Source of the DNA: Anthopleura xanthogrammica | Lineage: Eukaryota; Cnidaria; Anthozoa; Actiniaria; Actiniidae | Direction of reading: 5' to 3' | NCBI GenBank assembly: GCA_964019055.1 | Contig: OZ025213.1 | Coordinates: 7,676,472-7,740,471 of the forward strand | Length of the DNA: 64,000 nucleotides | Shown here: positions 53,461-64,000 of the stretch, piece by piece | Layout: every line of letters starts with the position of its first letter | How positions within the stretch are numbered: position 1 is the first letter of the stretch | Position numbers and translations under genes: made by a program | Notes under the pieces: generated by a model | What the model saw: the letters and a program-made list of their open reading frames with translations, nothing else | Told to the model about the DNA's origin: nothing | The model's database searches: none

Positions 53461-53759
53461 AATTTTCACAAGATAAACGTGACCATGTATAGGTAGAATC
53501 GTGCCAGCAATCCATTTCCGTGATCAAAATTGGCAAATTCCAAAATCGTAAAGTGCCTAACTTTGTAGCTGCGCATGCGCGGGCACCAAAACTAGGGGAA
53601 GACTGCCGAATTTTCACAAGATAAACGTGACCATGTATAGGTAGAATCGTGCCAGCAATCCATTTCCGTGATCAAAATTGGCAAATTCAAAAATCGTAAA
53701 GTGCCTAACTTTGTAGCTGCGCATGCGCGGGCACCAAAACTAGGGGAAGACTGCCGAAT

Positions 53760-56700
53760 TTTCACAAGATTAACGTGACCATGTATAGGTAGAATCGTGC
53801 CAGCAATCCATTTCCGTGATCAAAATTGTCAAATTCCAAAATCGTAAAGTGCCTAACTTTGTAGCTGCGCATGCGCGGGCACCAAAACTAGGGGAAGACT
53901 GCCGAATTTTCAAAAGATAAACGTGACCATGTATAGGTAGAATCGTGCCAGCAATCCATTTCCGTGATTAAAATTGGCAAATTCAAAAATTGTAAAGTGC
54001 CTCACTTTGTAGCTGCGCATGCGCGGGCACCAAAACTAGGGGAAGACTGCTGAATTTGCAAAAGATAAACGTGACCATGTATAGGTAGAATCGTGCCAGC
54101 AATCCATTTCCGTGATCAAAATTTGCAAATTCAAAAATCGTAAAGTGCCTCACTTTGTAGCTGCGCATGCGCGGGCACCAAAACTAGGGGAAGACTGCCG
54201 AATTTTCACAAGATAAACGTGACCATGTATAGGTAGAATCGTGCCAGCAATCCATTTCCGTGATCAAAATTTGCAAATTCCAAAATCGTAAAGTGCCTAA
54301 CTTTGTAGCTGCGCATGCGCGGGCACCAAAACTAGGGGAAGACTGCCGAATTTTCACAAGATAAACGTGACCATGTATAGGTAGAATCGTGCCAGCAATC
54401 CATTTCTGTGATCAAAATTGACAAATTCCAAAATCGTAAAGTGCCTTACTTTGTAGCTGCGCATGCGCGGGCACCAAAACTAGGGGAAGACTGCCGAATT
54501 TTCACAAGATAAACGTGACCTTGTATAGGTAGAATCGTGCAAGGAATCGATTTCCGTGATCAAAATTGTCAAATTCAAAAATCGTAAAGTGCCTAACTTT
54601 GTAGCTGCGCATGCGCGGGCACGAAAACTAGGGGAAGACTGCCGAATTTTCACAAGATAAACGTGACCATGTATAGGTAGAATCGTGCCAGCAATCCATT
54701 TCCGTGATCAAAATTTGCAAATTCAAAAATCGTAAAGTGCCTCACTTTGTAGCTGCGCATGCGCGGGCACCAAAACTAGGGGAAGACTGCCGAATTTTCA
54801 CAAGATAAACGTGACCATGTATAGGTAGAATCGTGCCAGCAATCCATTTCCGTGATCAAAATTTGCAAATTCCAAAATCGTAAAGTGCCTAACTTTGTAG
54901 CTGCGCATGCGCGGGCACCAAAACTAGGGGAAGACTGCCGAATTTTCACAAGATAAACGTGACCATGTATAGGTAGAATCGTGCCAGCAATCCATTTCCG
55001 TGATCAAAATTGACAAATTCCAAAATCGTAAAGTGCCTTACTTTGTAGCTGCGCATGCGCGGGCACCAAAACTAGGGGAAGACTGCCGAATTTTCACAAG
55101 ATAAACGTGACCTTGTATAGGTAGAATCGTGCAAGGAATCGATTTCCGTGATCAAAATTGGCAAATTCCAAAATCGTAAAGTGCCTAACTTTGTAGCTGC
55201 GCATGCGCGGGCACCAAAACTAGGGGAAGACTGCCGAATTTTCACAAGATAAACGTGACCATGTATAGGTAGAATCGTGCCAGCAATCCATTTCCGTGAT
55301 AAAAATTGGCAAATTCCAAAATCGTAAAGTGCGTATCTTTGTAGCTGCGCATGCGCGGGTACCAAAACTAGTGGAAGACTGCCGAATTTTCACAATGTAA
55401 ACGTGACCATGTATAGGTAGAATCGCGCCAGCAATCCAATTCCGTGATCAAAATTGTCAAATTCCAAAATCGTAAAGTGCCTATCTTTGTAGCTGCGCAT
55501 GCGCGGGCACCAAAACTAGGGGAAGACTGCCGAATTTTCACAAGATAAACGTGACCATGTATAGGTAGAATCGTGCCAGCAATCCATTTCCGTGATAAAA
55601 ATTGGCAAATTCCAAAATCGTAAAGTGCGTATCTTTGTAGCTGCGCATGCGCGGGTACCAAAACTAGTGGAAGACTGCCGAATTTTCACAATGTAAACGT
55701 GACCATGTATAGGTAGAATCGCGCCAGCAATCCAATTCCGTGATCAAAATTGTCAAATTCCAAAATCGTAAAGTGCCTATCTTTGTAGCTGCGCATGCGC
55801 GGGCACCAAAACTAGGGGAAGACTGCCGAATTTTCAAAAGATAAACGTGACCATGTATAGGTAGAATCGTGCCAGCAATCCATTTCCGTGATTAAAATTG
55901 GCAAATTCAAAAATTGTAAAGTGCCTCACTTTGTAGCTGCGCATGCGCGGGCACCAAAACTAGGGGAAGACTGCCGAATTTGCAAAAGATAAACGTGACC
56001 ATGTATAGGTAGAATCGTGCCAGCAATCCATTTCCGTGATCAAAATTTGCAAATTCAAAAATCGTAAAGTGCCTCACTTTGTAGCTGCGCATGCGCGGGC
56101 ACCAAAACTAGGGGAAGACTGCCAAATTTTCACAAGATAAACGTGACCATGTATAGGTAGAATCGTGCCAGCAATCCATTTCCGTGATCAAAATTTGCAA
56201 ATTCCAAAATCGTAAAGTGCCTAACTTTGTAGCTGCGCATGCGCGGGCACCAAAACTAGGGGAAGACTGCCGAATTTTCACAAGATAAACGTGACCATGT
56301 ATAGGTAGAATCGTGCCAGCAATCCATTTCCGTGATCAAAATTGACAAATTCCAAAATCGTAAAGTGCCTTACTTTGTAGCTGCGCATACGCGGGCACCA
56401 AAACTAGGGGAAGACTGCCGAATTTTCACAAGATAAACGTGACCTTGTATAGGTAGAATCGTGCAAGGAATCGATTTCCGTGATCAAAATTGGCAAATTC
56501 CAAAATCGTAAAGTGCCTAACTTTGTAGCTGCGCATGCGCGGGCACCAAAACTAGGGGAAGACTGCCGAATTTTCACAAGATAAACGTGACCATGTATAG
56601 GTAGAATCGTGCCAGCAATCCATTTCCGTGATAAAAATTGGCAAATTCCAAAATCGTAAAGTGCGTATCTTTGTAGCTGCGCATGCGCGGGTACCAAAAC

Positions 56701-59700
56701 TAGTGGAAGACTGCCGAATTTTCACAATGTAAACGTGACCATGTATAGGTAGAATCGCGCCAGCAATCCAATTCCGTGATCAAAATTGTCAAATTCCAAA
56801 ATCGTAAAGTGCCTATCTTTGTAGCTGCGCATGCGCGGGCACCAAAACTAGGGGAAGACTGCCGAATTTTCACAAGATAAACGTGACCATGTATAGGTAG
56901 AATCGTGCCAGCAATCCATTTCCGTGATCAAAATTGGCAAATTCAAAAATTGTAAAGTGCCTCACTTTGTAGCTGCGCATGCGCGGGCACCAAAACTAGG
57001 GGAAGACTGCCGAATTTTCAAAAGATAAACGTGACCATGTATAGGTAGAATCGTGCCAGCAATCCATTTCCGTGATCAAAATTGTCAAATTCCAAAATCG
57101 TAAAGTGCCTCACTTTGTAGCTGCGCATGCGCGGGCACCAAAACTAGGGGAAGACTGCCGAATTTTCACAAGATAAACGTGACCTTGTATAGGTAGAATC
57201 GTGCAAGGAATCGATTTCCGTGATCAAAATTGTCAAATTCCAAAATCGTAAAGTGCCTAACTTTGTAGCTGCGCATGCGCGGGCACAAAAACTAGGGGAA
57301 GACTGCCGAATTTTCACAAGATAAACGTGACCATGTATAGGTAGAATCGTGCCAGCAATCCATTTCCGTGATCAAAATTGTCAAATTCCAAAATCGTAAA
57401 GTGCCTCACTTTGTAGCTGCGCATGCGCGGGCACCAAAACTAGGGGAAGACTGCCGAATTTTCACAAGATAAACGTGACCTTGTATAGGTAGAATCGTGC
57501 AAGGAATCGATTTCCGTGATCAAAATTGTCAACTTCCAAAATCGTAAAGTGCCTAACTTTGTAGCTGCGCATGCGCGGGCACAAAAACTAGGGGAAGACT
57601 GCCGAATTTTCACAAGATAAACGTGACCATGTATAGGTAGAATCGTGCCAGCAATCCATTTCCGTGATCAAAATTGGCAAATTCAAAAATCGTAAAGTGC
57701 GTATCTTTGTAGCTGCGCATGCGCGGGCACCAAAACTAGAGTAAGACTGCCGAATTTTTACAAGGTAAACGTGACCATGTATAGGTAGAATCGCGCCAGC
57801 AATCCAATTCCGTGATCAAAATTTTCAAATTCCAAAATCGTAAAGTGCGTATCTTTGTAGCTGCGCATGCGCGGGCACCAAAACTAGGGGAAGACTGCCG
57901 AATTTTCACAAGATAAACGTGACCTTGTATAGGTAGAATCGTGCCAGCAATCCATTTGCGTGATCAAAATTGTCAAATTCCAAAATCGTAAAGTGCCTCA
58001 CTTTGTAGCTGCGCATGCGCGGGCACCAAAACTAGGGGAAGACTGCCGAATTTTCACAAGATAAACGTGACCATGTATAGGTAGAATCGTGCCAGCAATC
58101 CATTTCCGTGATCAAAATTGGCAAATTCTAAAATCTTAAAGTGCCTAACTTTGTAGCTGCGCATGCGCGGGCACCAAAACTAGGGGAAGACTGCCGAATT
58201 TTCAAAAGATAAACGTGACCATGTATAGGTAGAATCGTGCCAGCAATCCATTTCCGTGATCAAAATTTGCAAATTCAAAAATCGTAAAGTGCCTCACTTT
58301 GTAGCTGCGCCAGCGCGGGCACCAAAACTAGGGGAAGACTGCCGAATTTTCACAAGATAAACGTGACCATGTATAGGTAGAATCGTGCCAGCAATCCATT
58401 TCCGTGATAAAAATTGGCAAATTCCAAAATCGTAAAGTGCGTATCTTTGTAGCTGCGCATGCGCGGGTACCAAAACTAGTGGAAGACTGCCGAATTTTCA
58501 CAATGTAAACGTGACCATGTATAGGTAGAATCGCGCCAGCAATCCAATTCCGTGATCAAAATTGTCAAATTCCAAAATCGTAAAGTGCCTCACTTTGTAG
58601 CTGCGCATGCGCGGGCACCAAAACTAGGGGAAGACTGCCGAATTTTCACAAGATAAACGTGACCATGTATAGGTAGAATCGTGCCAGCAATCCATTTCCG
58701 TGATCAAAATTGGCAAATTCAAAAATTGTAAAGTGCCTCACTTTGTAGCTGCGCATGCGCGGGCACCAAAACTAGGGGAAGACTGCCGAATTTTCAAAAG
58801 ATAAACGTGACCATGTATAGGTAGAATCGTGCCAGCAATCCATTTCCGTGATCAAAATTGTCAAATTCCAAAATCGTAAAGTGCCTCACTTTGTAGCTGC
58901 GCATGCGCGGGCACCAAAACTAGGGGAAGACTGCCGAATTTTCACAAGATAAACGTGACCTTGTATAGGTAGAATCGTGCAAGGAATCGATTTCCGTGAT
59001 CAAAATTTTCAAATTCCAAAATCGTAAAGTGCCTAACTTTGTAGCTGCGCATGCGCGGGCACAAAAACTAGGGGAAGACTGCCGAATTTTCACAAGATAA
59101 ACGTGACCATGTATAGGTAGAATCGTGCCAGCAATCCATTTCCGTGATCAAAATTGTCAAATTCCAAAATCGTAAAGTGCCTAACTTTGTAGCTGCGCAT
59201 GCGCGGGCACAAAAACTAGGGGAAGACTGCCGAATTTTCACAAGATAAACGTGACCATGTATAGGTAGAATCGTGCCAGCAATCCATTTCCGTGATCAAA
59301 ATTGTCAAATTCCAAAATCGTAAAGTGCCTCACTTTGTAGCTGCGCATGCGCGGGCACCAAAACTAGGGGAAGACTGCCGAATTTTCACAAGATAAACGT
59401 GACCTTGTATAGGTAGAATCGTGCAAGGAATCGATTTCCGTGATCAAAATTGTCAAATTCCAAAATCGTAAAGTGCCTAACTTTGTAGCTGCGCATGCGC
59501 GGGCAAAAAAACTAGGGGAAGACTGCCGAATTTTCACAAGATAAACGTGACCATGTATAGGTAGAATCGTGCCAGCAATCCATTTCCGTGATAAAAATTG
59601 GCAAATTCCAAAATCGTAAAGTGCGTATCTTTGTAGCTGCGCATGCGCGGGCACCAAAACTAGAGTAAGACTGCCGAATTTTTACAAGATAAACGTGACC

Positions 59701-62700
59701 ATGTATAGGTAGAATCGCGCCAGCAATCCAATTCCGTGATCAAAATTTTCAAATTCCAAAATCGTAAAGTGCGTATCTTTGTAGCTGCGCATGCGCGGGC
59801 ACCAAAACTAGGGGAAGACTGCCGAATTTTCACAAGATAAACGTGACCTTGTATAGGTAGAATCGTGCCAGCAATCCATTTGCGTGATCAAAATTGTCAA
59901 ATTCCAAAATCGTAAAGTGCCTCACTTTGTAGCTGCGCATGCGCGGGCACCAAAACTAGGGGAAGACTGCCGAATTTTCACAAGATAAACATGACCATGT
60001 ATAGGTAGAATCGTGCCAGCAATCCATTTCCGTGATCAAAATTGGCAAATTCCAAAATCTTAAAGTGCCTAACTTTGTAGCTGCGCATGCGCGGGCACCA
60101 AAACTAGGGGAAGACTGCCGAATTTTCAAAAGATAAACGTGACCATGTATAGGTAGAATCGTGCCAGCAATCCATTTCCGTGATCAAAATTTGCAAATTC
60201 AAAAATCGTAAAGTGCCTCACTTTGTAGCTGCGCCAGCGCGGGCACCAAAACTAGGGGAAGACTGCCGAATTTTCACAAGATAAACGTGACCATGTATAG
60301 GTAGAATCGTGCCAGCAATCCATTTCCGTGATTAAAATTGGCAAATTCCAAAATCGTAAAGTGCCTAACTTTGTAGCTGCGCATGCGCGGGCACCAAAAC
60401 TAGGGGAAGACTGCCGAATTTTCACAAGATAAACGTGACCATGTATAGGTAGAATCGTGCCAGCAATCCATTTCCGTGATCAAATTTGGCAAATTCCAAA
60501 ATCGTAAAGTGCCTCACTTTGTAGCTGCGCATGCGCGGGCACCAAAACTAGGGGAAGACTGCCGAATTTTCACAAGATAAACGTGACCATGTATAGGTAG
60601 AATCGTGCCAGCAATCCATTTCCGTGATCAAAATTGGCAAATTCAAAAATCGTAAAGTGCCTCACTTTGTAGCTGCGCATGCGCGGGCACCAAAACTAGG
60701 GGAAGACTGCCGAATTTTCACAAGATAAACGTGACCATGTATAGGTAGAATCGTGCCAGCAATCCATTTCCGTGATCAACATTGGCAAATTCCAAAATCG
60801 TAAAGTGCCTAACTTTGTAGCTGCGCATGCGCGGGCACCAAAACTAGGGGAAGACTGCCGAATTTTCACAAGATTAACGTGACCATGTATAGGTAGAATC
60901 GTGCCAGCAATCCATTTCCGTGATCAAAATTGTCAAATTCCAAAATCGTAAAGTGCCTAACTTTGTAGCTGCGCATGCGCGGGCACCAAAACTAGGGGAA
61001 GACTGCCGAATTTTCAAAAGATAAACGTGACCATGTATAGGTAGAATCGTGCCAGCAATCCATTTCCGTGATTAAAATTGGCAAATTCAGAAATTGTAAA
61101 GTGCCTCACTTTGTAGCTGCGCATGCGCGGGCACCAAAACTAGGGGAAGACTGCCGAATTTGCAAAAGATAAACGTGACCATGTATAGGTAGAATCGTGC
61201 CAGCAATCCATTTCCGTGATCAAAATTTGCAAATTCAAAAATCGTAAAGTGCCTCACTTTGTAGCTGCGCATGCGCGGGCACCAAAACTAGGGGAAGACT
61301 GCCGAATTTTCACAAGATAAACGTGACCATGTATAGGTAGAATCGTGCCAGCAATCCATTTCCGTGATCAAAATTTGCAAATTCCAAAATCGTAAAGTGC
61401 CTAACTTTGTAGCTGCGCATGCGCGGGCACCAAAACTAGGGGAAGACTGCCGAATTTTCACAAGATAAACGTGACCATGTATAGGTAGAATCGTGCAGGG
61501 AATCGATTTCCGTGATCAAAATTGTCAAATTCCAAAATCGTAAAGTGCCTAACTTTGTATCTGCGCATGCGCGGGCACAAAAACTAGGGGAAGACTGCCG
61601 AATTTTCACAAGATAAACGTGACCATGTATAGGTAGAATCGTGCCAGCAATCCATTTCCGTGATAAAAATTGGCAAATTCCAAAATCGTAAAGTGCGTAT
61701 CTTTGTAGCTGCGCATGCGCGGGCACCAAAACTAGAGTAAGACTGCCGAATTTTTACAAGGTAAACGTGACCATGTATAGGTAGAATCGCGCCAGCAATC
61801 CAATTCCGTGATCAAAATTGTCAAATTCCAAAATCGTAAAGTGCGTATCTTTGTAGCTGCGCATGCGCGGGCACCAAAACTAGGGGAAGACTGCCGAATT
61901 TTCACAAGATAAACGTGACCATGTATAGGTAGAATCGTGCCAGCAATCCATTTCCGTGATCAAAATTGTCAAATTCCAAAATCGTAAAGTACCTCACTTT
62001 GTAGCTGCGCATGCGCGGGCACCAAAACTAGGGGAAGACTGACGAATTTTCACAAGATAAACGTGACCATGTATAGGTAGAATCGTGCCAGCAATCCATT
62101 TCCGTGATCAAAATTGGCAAATTCCAAAATCTTAAAGTGCCTAACTTTGTAGCTGCGCATGCGCGGGCACCAAAACTAGGGGAAGACTGCCGAATTTTCA
62201 AAAGATAAACGTGACCATGTATAGGTAGAATCGTGCCAGCAATCCATTTCCGTGATAAAAATTGGCAAATTCCAAAATCGTAAAGTGCGTATCTTTGTAG
62301 CTGCGCATGCGCGGGCACCAAAACTAGAGTAAGACTGCCGAATTTTTACAAGGTAAACGTGACCATGTATAGGTAGAATCGCGCCAGCAATCCAATTCCG
62401 TGATCAAAATTGTCAAATTCCAAAATCGTAAAGTGCGTATCTTTGTAGCTGCGCATGCGCGGGCACCAAAACTAGGGGAAGACTGCCCAATTTTCACAAG
62501 ATAAACGTGACCATGTATAGGTAGAATCGTGCCAGCAATCCATTTCCGTGATCAAAATTGTCAAATTCCAAAATCGTAAAGTGCCTTACTTTGTAGCTGC
62601 GCATACGCGGGTACCAAAACTAGGGGAAGACTGCCGAATTTTCACAAGATAAACGTGACCATGTATAGGTAGAATCGTGCCAGCAATCCATTTCCGTGAT

Positions 62701-64000
62701 CAAAATTGGCAAATTCCAAAATCTTAAAGTGCCTAACTTTGTAGCTGCGCATGCGCGGGCACCAAAACTAGGGGAAGACTGCCGAATTTTCAAAAGATAA
62801 ACGTGACCATGTATAGGTAGAATCGTGCCAGCAATCCATTTCCGTGATCAAAATTGTCAAATTCCAAAATCGTAAAGTGCCTAACTTTGTAGCTGCGCAT
62901 GCGCGGGCACCAAAACTAGGGGAAGACTGCCGAATTTTCAAAAGATAAACGTGACCATGTATAGGTAGAATCGTGCCAGCAATCCATTTCCGTGATTAAA
63001 ATTGGCAAATTCAAAAATTGTAAAGTGCCTCACTTTGTAGCTGCGCATGCGCGGGCACCAAAACTAGGGGAAGACTGCCGAATTTGCAAAAGATAAACGT
63101 GACCATGTATAGGTAGAATCGTGCCAGCAATCCATTTCCGTGATCAAAATTTGCAAATTCAAAAATCGTAAAGTGCCTCACTTTGTAGCTGCGCATGCGC
63201 GTGCACCAAAACTAGGGGAAGACTGCCGAATTTTCACAAGATAAACGTGACCATGTATAGGTAGAATCGTGCCAGCAATCCATTTCCGTGATCAACATTG
63301 GCAAATTCCAAAATCGTAAAGTGCCTAACTTTGTAGCTGCGCATGCGCGGGCACCAAAACTAGGGGAAGACTGCCGAATTTTCACAAGATTAACGTGACC
63401 ATGTATAGGTAGAATCGTGCCAGCAATCCATTTCCGTGATCAAAATTGTCAAATTCCAAAATCGTAAAGTGCCTAGCTTTGTAGCTGCGCATGCGCGGGC
63501 ACCAAAACTAGGGGAAGACTGCCGAATTTTCAAAAGATAAACATGACCATGTATAGGTAGAATCGTGCCAGCAATCCATTTCCGTGATTAAAATTGGCAA
63601 ATTCAAAAATTGTAAAGTGCCTCACTTTGTAGCTGCGCATGCGCGGGCACAAAAACTAGGGGAAGACTGCCGAATTTGCAAAAGATAAACGTGACCATGT
63701 ATAGGTAGAATCGTGCCAGCAATCCATTTCCGTGATCAAAATTTGCAAATTCAAAAATCGTAAAGTGCCTCACTTTGTAGCTGCGTATGCGCGGGCACCA
63801 AAACTAGGGGAAGACTGCCGAATTTTCACAAGATAAACGTGACCATGTATAGGTAGAATCGTGCCAGCAATCCATTTCCGTGATCAAAATTTGCAAATTC
63901 CAAAATCGTAAAGTGCCTAACTTTGTAGCTGCGCATGCGCGGGCACCAAAACTAGGGGAAAACTGCCGAATTTTCACAAGATAAACGTGACCATGTATAG
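53760..64000 (-). repeat. Distinct satellite subfamily block with 592-, 1924- and 7104-bp relationships
   Basis: Monomers here carry variants rare elsewhere: AATTTGCAAAAGATAAACG, AAAATTTGCAAATTCAAAAATC, GTGCAAGGAATCGATTTCC, CACAATGTAAACG with GAATCGCGCC, and CTAGAGTAAGACTGCC. CTAGAGTAAG occurs at 57737, 59661, 61733 and 62325 (1924, 2072 and 592 bp apart). The disrupted palindrome GCGCCAGCGC lies near 58310 and 60234 (1924 bp). The AATTTGCAAAAG monomer recurs with 1924-bp spacing at about 54.06/55.98 kb (the first with CTGCTGAATTTG) and 61.16/63.09 kb. AGATTAACG at 53767 and 60871 is 7104 bp apart, or 48 monomers. Several overlapping duplication layers are present, so no single HOR period describes the block. 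It runs off the window end. Confidence 0.82.

Larger units (their letters stand above)
7658..64000 (-). repeat. 148-bp satellite array, reverse-oriented tract
   Basis: About 380 monomers of the same satellite lie on the opposite strand. The landmark AGCTGCGCATG recurs from 7702 to 63927. That distance is 56,225 bp, which is 380 x 148 minus 15. All 15 missing bases can be assigned to single-base deletions: one near 11410; ten monomers with GTGCCAAC for GTGCCTAAC (two at about 21600 and 22340, four at 24.55-25.01 kb, four at 26.92-27.37 kb); one near 33413; one near 42081; and two GTGCAATG copies near 44011 and 44602. The tract continues past the window end. It is a mosaic of higher-order repeat blocks listed separately. 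No unique sequence, transposon or gene was found inside it. Confidence 0.97.

Noticed and set aside
12845..63196. Open reading frames of 61-97 codons on the - strand, many of them identical copies
   Set aside because: They are the same satellite readings on the other strand, flipped with the array orientation. Identical copies (for example 41459, 44860 and 47524) reflect HOR duplication, not a gene family.
1..64000. CRISPR array
   Set aside because: Units are directly adjacent with no variable spacers between short repeats, the unit is 148 bp, and no associated genes are present.
1..64000. CENP-B box in the monomer
   Set aside because: The best partial matches, around TTCGGCAGTCTTCCCC and its complement, do not fit the core pattern TTCG-N4-A-N2-CGGG. 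A centromeric role is therefore not supported by this motif.
1..64000. NFI-type site at TTGGAATTTGCCAA
   Set aside because: The family consensus is TTGGC-N5-GCCAA. Here one half-site is TTGGA and the spacing is one base short, so it is only a half-site match expected by chance.
1..64000. tRNA, 5S rRNA or SINE origin of the monomer
   Set aside because: I see no RNA polymerase III A box or B box (no GTTCGA-type core) and no cloverleaf. The monomer has no A-rich tail or other retroposon mark.
1..64000. Bacterial or phage origin of the window
   Set aside because: There is no gene of any kind in 64 kb. A homogeneous 148-bp satellite with layered higher-order repeats is a eukaryotic nuclear pattern.

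Overview
The whole 64-kb window is one type of sequence: a tandem satellite DNA array with a monomer of 148 bp. I see no unique sequence, gene, transposon insertion, simple repeat or array edge anywhere in it. A consensus-like monomer can be read at 1629-1776. It is about 45% G+C, carries 8 CpG dinucleotides (close to expectation for its composition), and contains the palindromic core GCGCATGCGC. About 432 monomers fit in the window. Arrays this large and this homogeneous are typical of nuclear heterochromatin (pericentromeric, centromeric or subtelomeric) in eukaryotes. An animal host is my guess, but I do not recognise the satellite and cannot name a species.

Layout. Positions 1-7659 hold about 51.7 monomers in one orientation (called + here). 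At 7658-7659 the array switches strand. From there to 64000 about 380 monomers run in the opposite orientation (-). The switch falls inside a monomer, shares 2 bp between the two sides, and leaves 48-bp inverted arms around a 59-nt loop. The monomers on the two sides are not variant-by-variant mirror images, so this is not a simple fold-back copy. Counting monomer phase across the - tract gives a net loss of 15 bp in 380 periods, and I can assign all 15 to single-base deletions. The + tract has two single-base insertions. Length is therefore almost invariant.

On top of the 148-bp period lie local higher-order repeats (HORs), in which blocks of 3, 4, 5, 6, 7, 8, 10, 13 or 18 monomers are duplicated with their private variants. 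The main ones are: 444 bp at 2.5-3.4 kb; 592/740 bp at 5.2-6.8 kb; 592 bp at 8.4-9.5 kb; 888 bp with shortened copies at 11.9-16.0 kb; 592 bp x 2.7 at 18.1-19.7 kb; 740 bp at 22.9-24.3 kb; a spaced 1.45-kb duplication at 24.1-28.0 kb; 1924 bp at 28.0-31.8 kb; 888 to 1480 bp at 32.3-37.3 kb; 1036 bp at 38.5-40.5 kb; 2664/3401 bp at 41.5-50.2 kb; 740/1036 bp at 51.5-53.5 kb; and 592/1924/7104 bp relationships at 53.8-64.0 kb. This is the pattern expected from repeated unequal exchange or replication-based amplification.

No genes work together here. All open reading frames (longest 99 codons) are readings of the satellite itself. The points most worth following up are the strand-switch junction, a perfect NRF-1/EWG/P3A2-type binding motif in nearly every monomer (hundreds of copies), the tightly kept nucleosome-like 148-bp length, and the mosaic of HOR blocks.
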